Source: Strongyloides papillosus (lineage: Eukaryota; Nematoda; Chromadorea; Rhabditida; Strongyloididae). Taken from it: a stretch of DNA of 64,000 nt. A model generated the notes under the pieces. The model was not told the DNA's origin and ran no database searches. It worked only from the letters and a program-made list of their open reading frames with translations. A program made the translations under genes and the position numbers. Shown here in pieces: positions 11,685 to 23,395 of this stretch (the stretch's first letter is position 1; the number at the start of each line of letters is the position of its first letter). The stretch spans positions 248,001 to 312,000 of the forward strand of contig SRSI01000077.1 in assembly GCA_005656395.1 (NCBI GenBank), in the 5' to 3' direction.

Positions 11685-13252
11685 CTATTCTTTGAATATA
11701 TCATATTCTCTTACGTATTTGGCATCAACAGATTTTAAATAAAAAGTACCAGGAAATAAATTATCTCGTTCTGAATTATTTAATGAATATGGTGTATATG
11801 GAACTTTTCCTTGAAGTAAATCTTCTCTTTCTAGTAATCTTTTTGTGTAATACTCTGGGGTAACTTCAATTCTTTGTTCCAATCTATCTACTGCATCAAT
11901 ACACGATTTTCTAATTTTTAAGTATATTAATTTATTAAGTGGTGTAATGTTGCATTTAATTGAAAACATAGAACTAGCACAACCACTACCGTATGAAAAT
12001 AAAAGAAATGGTAAAATATTTTCATCTTCTATATTTTCATTCATTCTACCTATTCTAGCAACAAGTTGAGCATAAAGTGATGGTGTATACATATTACCTA
12101 TTCTAGCATTAAAAAATGTGTTTGGTTTTGTCTTTGTTTCCCATAATATAGAACTTGAATGGAGACAAGCATTAAGAAGTGAACGACTTTTAAGTTCATC
12201 TACTGAAGTAAGATGAAATCCATTTAACATCTCAACATCTATCAAATGTTCTCTTTTATTAGAAGTGTAATCCATGTAAGATAGCTTAGCAAGTGCTTTT
12301 TGAATCATACGTGTAAAGGGGCAATGAAACATTATTGAATCAAAATCGCCTAAACAAATATTCTTATTATACAATTTTGAATATTTTAAACAGTAACTTC
12401 TGTAGCATTTCTCAGCGGCTATAAGATAACTATCTAAACTTAATTCTGAATTTACTACAGGAAAATCAGATGCCATTCCTCCAATTGGTTTATAAAAGTC
12501 ATATAAATCTTCCATGTAACATGATCTAGTACCTTTTTCAAAGACAAATGGAGCATCCGGTCCAATTAAAACAGCAAACGCACCAGCTCCACCTGTACAT
12601 CTAGCTCGCCCTGGCTCGTAAATAGCAACATCACCCATAACAGCAATTGCATATCGTTCTGAAATAATTTATAAATTTTTTTTAACTAAATGAAACACTC
12701 ACTTTCCGTTTCCCAATTTGAATAAACCCAATCTATAGCACTAAATAATGCTTGTGTACCACCAAAACAGGCATTTTTTACATCCACTCCTTCAATATCA
12801 CTGTTTAAACCGAATAAATTCATAAGAACAGTCTTTACACTTTTACTTTTATCAATAATTGTTTCTGTTCCAACACTCAAATACCCTATGCTGTTTCTAT
12901 CAATCTTAAATCAGAGTTAAAATAAGTTATAAATCTTTCTTATCAAACCTCATTTTTCTGTAACAAATTTTCAAGAACCGTTAAACAAATAGAATTAATG
13001 TCTTCATGATCACAAAAAAATCCCATTTGCTTTTGACCAAGACCAATAGTATACTTTCCTGATGATACATTATCAAACTACAAAATAATGGCCAATAAAA
13101 TTTTTATAAATTATTAGTTAAAAATAACAACTTACTTCCTCTAGTTTTGATTGATCAACGTAATTCTTAGGAAAATAAAATTCTAAAGCATGTATTCCAA
13201 CATTCATTGGTATGGATAATTTGACGTGGCTATTCTCACCATTAATAGACAT
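11685..13252 (-). CDS. HMGCS1: Hydroxymethylglutaryl-CoA synthase
   Basis: Condenses acetyl-CoA with acetoacetyl-CoA to HMG-CoA for the mevalonate pathway (dolichol, ubiquinone and prenyl groups; nematodes do not make sterols). Four exons, 13252-13136, 13077-12949, 12904-12703 and 12658-11685, with 42-58-bp introns, give 473 residues. Catalytic residues are present: Glu96 in [12 protein letters not shown], Cys128 in KNACFGGT and His261 in [21 protein letters not shown] lies in exon 2 and FSYGSG near the C terminus. No mitochondrial targeting extension is evident, so the cytosolic form is likely. The ATG at 13252 is taken as start because the only longer frame begins at a non-ATG codon. Confidence 0.95.
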
Positions 13253-13765
13253 ATTTTGTATTTCAAAAATATCTATATTCAGAGAGAATATTTTATTTAA
13301 GAATGAACTATATTCCAATGAAATGTAAGCAATTACAAAACAAAACTAATAGGTATACATGAAATTTATGTTTTATTAGAAGTTATTGTTTGCATTCCAA
13401 AGATATCTGACGGAAGTATATATTAGTAAAATACTTATTGATATAAGATAATCAGTAGAAATGATATTTATTTGAATATCTCTGATTGTAATAATAATTT
13501 AAACTTTTAAATTATAGGAATGAGTTTTAAAGAAATCACTTTAAGAGCAGGAAATAAATGCATATCATTAAGTTACACTTTAAAATTCGTATATTTTTTA
13601 AATTTCTTTGATTTAATCTACATAAAAATATAATTAGCATATAGTTAGTACAAAAAATTGTTAAACATATTTTAACAATTTATTAAATTTTCTAATGTTT
13701 CAAAACATACTCTTAAATATATATACATAAAGAAATTTTAAAAACTCAGTATTTATTTTTGAAAG
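13253..13765. other. Intergenic region between HMGCS and the MPPED-like gene
   Basis: About 510 bp of AT-rich sequence upstream of HMG-CoA synthase. A possible ATAG trans-splice acceptor lies about 20 bases upstream of the HMGCS start. Nothing else recognised. Confidence 0.5.
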
Positions 13766-14738
13766 TTATTTCCTATCAAGCCATGTTTCTTTTGTTACTC
13801 CTGTTGGTAGGGGAACATCAAAAATAATAGGTTTATAACAACTGTTAAGTTTATGATCACAAATGGCAGCATTTATAAATATTGTTGTTCCATTTGTTGT
13901 TACTCCTCTCCTTTGATGAATATGGCCAAAAACATGATATTTTGGTTTTATTCTCATTTCAACGGTATTTAAAAGTTCTGCACAACCAGCTAATACACCA
14001 TCACATTTATCCCAGGAATTAAAATCACCATGACCAAGGGGTGGAGTATGTGTAAGAAGAATATCAATATTTGAGGGTATTTGATTCCACTTATGAAGAA
14101 TGGGTTGGCCTCTAGGACGATAAAATGCATACCCAGGCATTGGATGCCATGGTGTACCATATATTTTTAATCCAAATAACTAAAATATATTATTATAAGT
14201 AAATTATTAAAATTAAGATAAAAAGTTACTTCGATTTCTTTGTCGCATAAGTAAATACAATTTGTTAGTAATTCATAAGGTTTTTTCATTCCTAGCATAT
14301 TTAATGTAGTAATTTGTCGTTTAGTCATTGTTTCACCATTTTCAAAACCCAACTCATGGTTACCAGCAATAACAACTTTATACTTATGTGGCAATTTACC
14401 CAATTCGGCATTAAATTTGATTACCTCGCCAATGTCACCATAATTTGTAAAATCTCCAGCATGTAATAATACATCACCATTTGGAATATGTTTAAGAACT
14501 TCATCTAATTTTTCATGTGTATCAGATATTGCAACAAATCTAACTTTATCATTAAAGATTGGTGTATCCAAACTATATTAAAATAATAATATGTTAGTAA
14601 AAACGTTAAAGTAAACCAAAATTACCTTAAAGTTTTTGTTGGTAGGCTTATTCGACCTTCACTAAGATATTTTCTCCATAATTCTGTTGGTTTCTTTGAT
14701 AATGGATCAACATGAACATAATCCATTGAATAAGTCAT
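13766..14738 (-). CDS. MPPED1/2-like metallophosphodiesterase
   Basis: Calcineurin-like metallophosphoesterase of the MPPED (239AB) family. Three exons, 14738-14626, 14572-14230 and 14179-13766, give 289 residues, the usual size. Metal-ligand motifs in order: SDTHEK (D55, H57), HAGDFTN (D78), AGNHE (N109, H110), LTHTPP (H196) and FGHIH (H238, H240). Start supported by a TTTTAG acceptor 10 bases upstream. From memory, mammalian MPPED2 has Gly for the first His of the last motif and low activity; this protein keeps His and so looks like the active form. The physiological substrate (cyclic nucleotide or other phosphodiester) cannot be assigned. Confidence 0.93.
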
Positions 14739-15686
14739 ATTAATAACCCTAAAATTAAAATTATGATAACAAAAGTTGATAGATAGTGTTAATAAAACAA
14801 AGTTATCATTAAGTTGTTAAAAACAAAATAGCCTTATTTGTTGTTATTAACCACAAATACAACATTACAATTAATAATTATGTTTACATCAATTGCGCAA
14901 TTTTGACAAACAAGTTTGACAACAATCATGTAAATTTGCCTTATTTAACAAAATGATAATGGCATTATAAAAGATAATTATAATACAGGAAAACAACCAT
15001 ATAGTTTAAAAATAAATATACTAACATTTATCTTACAATACTTCTTTTAATTTTATAAATATTAAGTGTTGATAATACCGGTATTGTTGACATCGTAAAT
15101 TTAGAGTTTTTATATTTTATCACAACATCGCATAAATAAATTAGTCATGATAACATCTTTATAAATTAGATCACAAATATTTATAATGATTATTAAAAAA
15201 ATATATTCTCAACATATTGATACTTTATTTAAATGTTATCAATTTGTGGAAAAAAAATTAAAATTAAAACTTTATAGTAAAAAATTACAATCCTTTTTAT
15301 GTAATATCTTACATTCAAATTATATGTAAATCGAAAATGGTTTATAATTAAAGAATATAAAATAAATAATGGCTAATAATTTTTATGATTCACCATCCAT
15401 TTTATCCTGTTTTTCTACATCAAAGAAATTAAAAATTTGTATTTCAGTGATAGGAAAATTTTAACTACGTCTAATAAAAATGTCTGTATATTGAATTTAT
15501 CAAAATAGTGTTAATATCAATTTGTATGTAACTTTTTGCTCGCAGTGCTATTGTAGTAATAATTTAGAATTATTTTCCTTGATTAGTTTGATATTTTAAG
15601 TTAAATTATTTTTAGCACTAACTATCAACTTTAATCATCTTACTTTTAAATAATTAACATGGAAAGAAATCTCATTATTTGTATAA

Positions 15687-16100
15687 ATGTATTTAAAAGG
15701 CAATAAAATTAATAAAATAATTTATGCTTTTAGAGCAGCAAAAAATTATCTTGATTTAGAAGAAAAAAATGACATTAAATTAATATTAAAATTGTTAAAA
15801 GATTTTTAAATTGTAAATATTATAAATGATGCCATCTATTAGGAGGTCATGAACAAATATCTAAACATGTAAAAATAGCATCAATGGATAAGTTAATAGA
15901 ATAAAAATACACTTATATAATCCTCATAGAATTGATTATTATTTGAAAATAATGCAATTTTTTACTGAATAGTATTTTGAATTTTGTCAAAGATGGAATG
16001 AAATATTAAATGGTTTTAAACAATTTAATTTAAAAAGTTTCGTTTTGGAAGTATATTATTTATTGAGGCATAAAAAACATAATTCAAAGAAATACAAAAA
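15687..16100 (+). pseudogene. Possible decayed coding relic, unidentified
   Basis: Three successive coding-like segments read in different + frames: an ATG-started 39-codon run (NKIIYAFRAAKNYLDLEE...), a segment GGHEQISKHVKIASMDKLIE from 15842, and a segment HLYNPHRIDYYLKIMQFFTE from 15910. The last continues past one stop as YFEFCQRWNEILNGFKQFN... to about 16100. The amino-acid mix (H, W, C, R, G spread through) is unlike translated AT-rich spacer. Frame shifts and stops suggest a broken gene. I do not recognise the family; it could also be chance. Confidence 0.3.
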
Positions 16101-16518
16101 TAGGTAATTAAGATACTCTATTTTAGTATTGTCATTCTATCTTTTTTCACACTTTTCATTTCAACAGTTTCATTCATCAAAAGCATTTATTGTTAAAAGT
16201 AGACGAACAAGGTTATTGATATGCTCATTCTCAAAAGTAGTATTTAGGCAATAATTGAAAAGAATTATTTTATATATTGACTGTAATCTAGGATTTAATA
16301 TTGAAATATTTGGAAATATGCTATTAATAATCGACAAAATATAAAAAGTGATGCAAATTTAATAATATTTGAACTATTACATAAATATCCGGTGCAGGTA
16401 TATATATCCAACTGTGTCTTTCGTTTCTAAATTTTCTAATAAATGTACCTGAAAATATGTTACATCATAAATTATTTGTATAAATCAAAATAATAATATA
16501 GTACATTATAAAAACCCC

Positions 16519-16581
16519 CGAACTGACGTTTGTTGTTGAAAGGGAATTTTAATAGTTGACGACACTTACGACGTCAGTTCG
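16519..16581. repeat. 11-bp perfect inverted repeat in a GC-richer patch
   Basis: CGAACTGACGT at 16519-16529 is the reverse complement of ACGTCAGTTCG at 16571-16581, with a 41-bp loop. It opens a roughly 170-bp stretch (to about 16690) of visibly higher GC than its surroundings. It could be a transposon end, a structured RNA or an imported fragment. Origin unknown. Confidence 0.5.
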
Positions 16582-16615
16582 ATGTTTGCTCGATGATTCA
16601 AAAACCATTACCGAA

Positions 16616-17174
16616 TTACCCGACGAGTATGAAAATCGCGTTCTGCGACCATTGATTGTAAATCGAGGCATTTGCATGAGAGCAACTCTTTTTTTTATAA
16701 ATATTTCTTATTATAAAATACTTACCTTTTTTTCTATATATGGTCCCTGCTCAAAATGTGATCCTGATACATTTAATATCCTACTCCAACAATCTCTTAT
16801 TATAAGATTTTTTCTACCACTTTCTAAAAAATTGACATAAAAATAAAAAAATCTGAATATTTACCTTCAGTTATTTCATTATACTTATCATAATTTTGTA
16901 GTACGATTTTAGCACAAACACTATTCGTACAATCAACAATAGGTAGTTCTTCTTTAACTTGTTCACAATTATCAGACACAGAAAAGGGCAACTCATTTAT
17001 ATATTGATAACTATTGTCTTCTTTCTTAGGCCATAGAGTATACACTCTTTTAGAACCACAACTATAACACTTTTCTAACTTTTATTACAAATATTTCGAA
17101 TTAGTATTACCTGTTTTCCCTTCTAACATTAGTAAAAAATTAAATACTAGCATCTTATAAAATGTGTTTTTCAT
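16616..17174 (-). CDS. Small secreted cysteine-containing protein, Ly6/uPAR-like style
   Basis: Four predicted exons, 17174-17111, 17074-16865, 16823-16726 and 16687-16616, encode about 147 residues. MKNTFYKMLVFNFLLMLEGKT is a plausible signal peptide, cleaved before KCYSCGS. The mature part has paired cysteines (CYSC, DNC, VDC, VCAKIVL, RDCWSRIL), a pattern seen in nematode Ly6/uPAR-like secreted proteins; this assignment is tentative. Start supported by a TTTTTTTAG acceptor 8 bases upstream. The third intron is short (38 bp) and the fourth exon falls in an unusually GC-rich patch. If that intron is retained, the protein ends four codons after exon 3. The C terminus is therefore the least certain part. 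Confidence 0.6.
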
Positions 17175-18730
17175 TATGATTCCTAAAAAAACTGATATAT
17201 AAGTAAATACTTATTAAAAAATAATTATTAATGTTAAAATATAATATAAAAAAGTATAAGTAAACTCACATGAAAGAATAACACTATCTTCAATATTTTT
17301 AAATTCTTAATATGTTTACTTTAGAAATAAAATGTCCTTATATAAAATTATCTCTAGAAAATAGAAAGAACTTAAAAGTTAAAATAAACTTTCCTTTATA
17401 AAGTTTAACTTATTTCAACGAGTTTTAATATAAATAAATACACTTTAACGCATACAATTTTAAATTAATTTTGGTTTGATGATTATTTTTTTTTATAGTT
17501 ATTGAGAAAAAAAATGTTGCCTAATTACAACCGCTTTAGAGCCACATCTTAAGACTAACAAATCCTTTCTTATTTTTTGAATGTGTATTTAAAATACAAA
17601 TGACTTTGAATTTGATAGATGTGAAATGTATTTAATGATACTTCAGTTAAATACCGTACTTTGAAATGTTAGAATATATATAATTACTAAGATAACAATT
17701 TTGACATTTTTAACGCCTTTGGCACAAAGATAAACAATTATTATATATCTGAAAAAAGTATTATGAGCAAAATGAACAATACAAGAATTTGTTTTATAGT
17801 TACTTCGAAAAACAAAAATTTAGCTTATAGTCTAGGATTAAATATTTTTAAGCTCTTCATTTAATAATAATGATGATTATAATTAAAATTGTTTGTATGC
17901 CAAGGTTTAAATAACAAGATATTTTTTTTGTTTTAAAAATTGTAAATATGTAAGAATAGAAAAATATTCTTACTCATTTTTTGTTTAAAAAAATTATTTT
18001 ACATGGAAATAAGATTGTTAAATTCTTAAATGCTCCATTAAACTCTATTTTTACAAAAAAGAACTCACCAAAAAGTAATAATTTATAGGTAAATTTGTTT
18101 ATACGAAGTGATTATTTTAAATGAAATTTATTTTTTAAATGTAAAATTACTGTATCACATATTATTGCTGTTATATCATACAATTAGCTCTTATTCACAA
18201 AAATTCTAACAAATCAGGTTGTATTTTAAAAAGTTAAAGCTTTAGAAATTTCGTTAAAATAATTTATTTTTGAAGATAACTTTAGTTATTATCATTTTGT
18301 AACAGTATTAAGAATTTGTACATACAAGTATATTTTATTTTTAAAAATAAATTTCTTTATGATAAAAATAGAGCAGTTGTTTTTAACTATGATGATACAA
18401 ATCTATACAGCGGAAAAAATTTTTTTGGAGACTAAATTTGTAATGAAATTCGTAAAGTTAAACCAGTCTCTTTTTGATATTTGTGTAATATTAACTTCAA
18501 AAAACAACTTAATTTCAATTGATGCTCTGCAAAAATATTACATTTTTGGAATATCGTATGATTTACCTTAAGTTAAATGTATAAAAGTAATCAAAAAATT
18601 TATTTCTATATTCATAATTATCATAAAATTCGTTACTTTTGATAAAGATCGGGTTATGATTATTTACAAGTAATCATATTTTATTTTAATTGTATTTTCT
18701 TTTATCATATTAAAATGATTTTTTTAAGAT
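17175..18730. other. Intergenic region upstream of PGM3
   Basis: About 1.55 kb of divergent promoter space. A 70-codon + frame at 18359-18571 has an ATG but no recognisable domain, signal or splice context and is left uncalled. Nothing else seen. Confidence 0.5.
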
Positions 18731-20322
18731 ATGACTAAATTTATACCTTATGGAACAGCAGGATTTAGAGGACCTGCCTCTGAGTTGGAGAAAATTATGA
18801 TTCGTACCGGAGTTGTTGCTTCTATGCTTGCAAGGTAAAGACTAAAAAAAGAGTCACTCTAATCATTTTTAGAGAGGAAAGAAAAGTTGTTGGTGTAATG
18901 ATAACAGCTTCTCATAACCCTGTTGATGACAACGGTGTTAAGATTGTTGATTCAAATGGTGAGATGATCAATAAAAAGTGGGAAGATGAGGCCATAAGAA
19001 TTGTTTATATGAAGGATGGTGAATTTGATGATCTTGTTGCAAAACTAGCAGAAGAAGGAAAAAATAATGACTACGGAAAAGCTGGTGTTTTAATTGGGGG
19101 TGATACAAGACCATCAACAGAACATTTCAGGAACGAGATGATTAAAATAATTGAAAGATTAAATACAAAATATAAAAATTTGGGAAATGTTACAACTCCT
19201 ATATTACAATACTCTGTATATGAAATAAATAACACTTTTAATAGTGATCTTTCAATGGATGTTCCTTATCATCAAACACTAAAAAGTACTTTCCAAGCGG
19301 CATTTAAATTAATGGAGAAAAATGTTCCAACAAGATATGAAAATACACTATGTTTGGATGGTGCATATGGTGTTGGAAATCCAAAGACAATAAATAATGT
19401 TTTATTGTCCAATGGTTTACTGGAAATAGAACTGGCTAATGATAAAGTTTGTGGGATTTTAAATAGTGAATCTGGTGCTGACTATGTTAAGTTATACAAT
19501 AAGTTTCCAAAATGTTGCCAATATGATGGGGCTCCCAATAAATGTGTTTCTTTTGATGGTGATGCTGATAGAATAATTTATTTCCTATCATTAGAAAACG
19601 GAAATTTTGGTCTTATTGATGGTGATAAGATTGCTGCTCTTTTTGTAAAATTCATAAAAACACACCTTTCAAAAAGTGGTCTAGAAAATGAACTAACCGT
19701 TGGTGTTGTTCAAACAGCATATGCTAATGGGTCATCTATGGTATACTTAAAAAATAATGCTAATATTGAACCAAAAATTGTCAAAACAGGAGTTAAACAT
19801 TTACATCATGAGGCAAAAAAATATGACATTGGTATTTATTTTGAAGCTAATGGACATGGTACAGTATTGTTTAGTGATAAATTTGATAGAGAAATCAAAA
19901 AAAATTTTGATAAAAATGAAAGTTGTAAATATCTTTTCTACTTTAGTCAACTTATCAATCGTATAACCGGTGATGCAGTAACTGATTTGTTATGTGTAGA
20001 GATTTGTCTTCGTTATTTTGATTGGTCTGTAAAAGATTTTTACAACATTTATGAAGATTATCCAAATAAACAAATTAAAGTACCCGTAAAGAATAGATCA
20101 TTATTTGTTACAAACGAGGATGAAACACGACTTCTTCAACCTGAGAAACTTCAACAATTTATTGATAAAAAACTTGAAGAGATAAAATCAGGACGTGCTT
20201 TTGTTAGACCATCTGGAACAGAAAATATTGTTCGTGTATTTGCCGAAGATTCAAATATGGAGAATGCGGAGAAATTGGCTACTGACATAGCTGAAGAAAT
20301 TTCTAGAAATTATTGTCATTAA
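18731..20322 (+). CDS. PGM3: Phosphoacetylglucosamine mutase (PGM3/AGM1)
   Basis: Interconverts GlcNAc-6-P and GlcNAc-1-P on the way to UDP-GlcNAc, the donor for chitin, N-glycans and O-GlcNAc. Two exons, 18731-18834 and 18873-20322, flank a 38-bp intron and encode 517 residues (human 542). Motifs: YGTAGFRG at the N terminus, the phosphoserine loop ITASHNP with Ser48, the metal loop FDGDADR (Asp263/265/267), GVVQTAYANGSS, TGVKHLHHEA, the sugar-binding EANGHGT and the phosphate-binding RPSGTEN near 480. A TTTTTTTAAG acceptor sits directly upstream of the ATG. All active-site loops are intact. Confidence 0.96.
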
Positions 20323-21176
20323 AATAATATATATATAAATTCTATTCTTTCTAAATTTATCATATATTCATTCTTTCAATAGAAAAATATATCTTTTATT
20401 TTATATATACTTATGAATCATATTTAAAATCGAAAATGTTAGCAATGATATTCTTTTCGTCTAAATGTTAACTCTTTTGAAGTTTTTCTACGAAATTGAA
20501 AATAGTCAGAATGAATCTATTTTTACTATAGTTTAGGAAAAGTATTTTTATGTGTGACTACCTTTAGTAACATCATACTTTAAAAAAATAAATAAGAACA
20601 TATATATATTAGTTAGTGTGCAAATTTTTCAAAATGAAAGTTTACACAAAAATACAAATTAAAGTGAAGGTTTATACTTAAATAAATTTTTTTGTAATAA
20701 AAAACATAGATTCTAAAAATATGTAGTTGTTAAAGATTACATTTCCTCAGTTGGTAAATAATAAAAATTGACCAATAAAATATAATTTTTTGGAAGACGT
20801 TCTAAAAAAATGACCAAAAACATGTATAGGAATTTTTCAATTAAAATATGCGATTTTTAATGTACTGTAAATTTTGATAAACTTTCAACTATTGGTACTC
20901 TTATTTCCAAGGTAATTTACCGCGTTATCTCGTACAGAAAAGAATGAGAAATTAAAATTTAGTGAGAAATGACAACTTCGTCCGCGTTGTATTTAAATTC
21001 TCCTGTTGGTTTACAAAAGCTGTTTTGGTAATATATTTACTCTCCCCAATTTTTATAACATCTTTTTTTGTAAAGATTTTCAAAGTTTTACTTGGATTTT
21101 GTTATCAATTCTTATTTTTATTGTTTTTAATATTGAAATTTTCAGGTAGTAACTCCTATTGGGCAACAAATTCATC
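20323..21176. other. Intergenic region with the RPS9 promoter
   Basis: About 850 bp. It carries CGCGTTAT at 20921-20928 and a polypyrimidine tract ending TTTTCAG about 30 bases before the RPS9 start, a likely trans-splice site. No gene seen. Confidence 0.6.
20921..20928 (+). promoter_or_regulatory. CGCGTTAT octamer shared with the eL42 upstream region
   Basis: Rare CG-containing octamer in AT-rich DNA, about 250 bp upstream of the RPS9 start. The same octamer occurs about 215 bp upstream of eL42, in the opposite orientation relative to the gene. A role as a ribosomal-protein promoter element is inference from two instances. Confidence 0.3.
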
Positions 21177-21847
21177 ATGACACGCGTTAAAACCGTTTAT
21201 TCAAAAGTTTATAAAGTTCCCCGTCGTCCTTTCGAAAAGGAACGTCTTGATCAAGTAAGTTTACTTTGTAATTACCTAGTAATTTATTTTTAAAGGAATT
21301 AAAACTCCTTGGAGAATATGGACTTCGTAACAAAACCGAAGTATGGAGAGTTAAATATACACTTGCCAAGATCCGTAAAGCTGCTCGTGAACTTCTTACT
21401 CTTGAAGAAAAAGACCCAAAACGTCTTTTTGAAGGAAACGCTCTTCTCAGAAGGCTTGTTCGTATTGGAGTATTAGATACTGACAAGATGAAACTCGATT
21501 ACGTTCTCGGTCTTCGCCCAGAAGATTTCTTAGAACGCCGTCTTCAAACTCAAGTTTTCAAACTTGGATTGGCTAAATCTATTCATCATGCCCGTGTTTT
21601 AATCAAACACAAACACATTCGGTAAGACTTATTTTTATCTTCTATTTTACAAAAAATCGCATAAAATTTTAGTGTCCGCAGACAAGTTGTCGATATTCCA
21701 TCCTTCACTGTTCGTTTGGATTCACAAAAACATATTGACTTCTCAGCTAAATCACCATTTGCTGGAGGTAGACCAGGACGTACAAAGAGACGCAACATGA
21801 GAGCTGGTGCTGGTGGAAATGACTCTGGAGCTGAAGATGACGAATAG
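21177..21847 (+). CDS. RPS9: 40S ribosomal protein uS4 (RPS9)
   Basis: Small-subunit protein needed for decoding accuracy and 40S assembly. Three exons, 21177-21254, 21296-21621 and 21673-21847, give 192 residues, as expected. Strong family blocks are [52 protein letters not shown], the S4 RNA-binding domain [20 protein letters not shown] and [11 protein letters not shown]. The tail is basic then acidic ([15 protein letters not shown]). Less AT-rich codons than its neighbours fit high expression. AATAAATAAA-type signals lie about 80 bases after the stop. Confidence 0.98.
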
Positions 21848-23395
21848 ATCAAACGTTGTCCTCGATATCGTATTGTCAAGGAGTTATTGTTTTTACGTTC
21901 TACTGAATGTATTTTGTTTGTTTCCAATAAATAAATTGTTATTCTATTTAGTCAGTGGAAGAGAAATGGTTTTTTTGAAAATAATAACTCAATTAATTTA
22001 GAGCCAGTATAGTTATTTTTACTATGTAACTGTAGGATTTTCGTTTTGAAGATTTATCATTAGGAAAAATTACGTTTTCAGTAATTAATGATCGAGTTTG
22101 CAATCATGTTTTTGTTAAACATAAATTAAAGGATATTATAAATACAAAAATTTTCCCATGCTATCGTGATAAACAGATTAATAAAAATTACATAAAATCA
22201 AAAAGATTTTGTGGTTCAAATTTTAGTAATACATAATAAATTTAAAATTATATAACATTACATGAACATAAAATTATGCTAGGTAAATTAATAAGTTTAG
22301 AAATAGATATATTTTGAGCAGATGCTCATTTAAAATTTTTTTAACATTTCTGATGAACACTAAGATTAATGGCCTTATTCTTCTAACTTGCATCAGAAAT
22401 ATTTATAAAACTATAAAGTAGTAACTAGTGAAATCTGTGTATATCAAATTACTACTATATAAAAACTTCCGTATTTAAAAAAAACACTTTAATTATGTTT
22501 TTTTATTATGTTGCACTAGTATTTTTTGTTTCCCATGATGAATACTTTTATAGTTTTTTAACAAATCAAGAAAATTTTTCTTATTCATAACAACTTATTA
22601 TAAAATTTAAAACTTTTACAAACAGATATAGAAAATCAACGGGTTAAAAATCTTATTGATGGATTCACTAATGTTTAGTCAAAAGCATTTTTTACTTTCC
22701 AAATAAGTTAATATAAAGAAAGAAAAATTTCATTAAAAAAAAGAAAAATTTTAGCCCATATTATAAAACAATATTTTTTTAAATTTATCAAATAAATCAT
22801 TTTTTAGAATAACAAATATTTCTTAACTGTAATTAAAATATATTTTAAAAGTAAAAAATGTTACTAAATAAAATAGACAAAAAAAAAAGTACTTATTTGA
22901 AAATTAATTAAAGTTTCAATTACCTTTTTATTTAATTCACATATTAATTGTCAACTGACAATAAAATTTTACTTTTTTATAATAAAAAAGTTGAAAGTTG
23001 TAATTAATGGTGTCATATTAAGTAATGTGATAAATAGACATTTTCTTTATATCATTTAATTTTATTCTTAACGAATTTTATTATTAATAATCTATTTTTA
23101 TATTCTGCCTCGATATTTCTACATTAGTGTTTTTTAGTATCTGAAGAATTTTAGAATGTTTTATCAATGACACCATTTTATATACAGAGAAAATAATTTT
23201 AATTTGAGATAAAAAAAATTTCTTCAACAAGTATAAAAATCTCTACAATTAGTGTTTAGAATAATGTATATCTTTTTTGGAAAATCTGCTAGATTGGGAT
23301 AGTGCTTACACTATTGTAGAAATATTTTTAAAATCGAAATTTATTTATTATTTTTTTTGTTATATTTCTGTTAATAATTATTTTTTGAAATTATA
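21848..23395. other. Intergenic region between RPS9 and DNAJC2
   Basis: About 1.55 kb, extremely AT-rich with many A and T runs. The RPS9 3' UTR and the DNAJC2 promoter must be here. No gene, tRNA or clear repeat seen. Confidence 0.55.

Larger units (their letters stand above)
14739..16615. other. Sparse region downstream of the secreted-protein gene
   Basis: About 1.9 kb upstream of the MPPED-like gene. It contains a probable decayed coding relic (15687-16100) and a GC-richer inverted-repeat patch (16519-16581), described separately. Otherwise AT-rich with no gene seen. Confidence 0.5.

Noticed and set aside
13136..13318. HMGCS start 22 codons earlier
   Set aside because: That frame begins at TTG, not ATG; the ATG at 13252 is in frame and fits the family.
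16556..16840. Plus-strand 94-codon frame over the Ly6-like gene
   Set aside because: Only the first 45 residues look protein-like because they are antisense to the GC-rich island; the minus-strand exon chain with signal peptide explains the locus better.
18359..18571. 70-codon frame upstream of PGM3
   Set aside because: No signal peptide, domain or splice context; composition like spacer.
20962..21180. Frame overlapping the RPS9 leader
   Set aside because: F/L/I-rich, overlaps the polypyrimidine acceptor tract of RPS9; chance.
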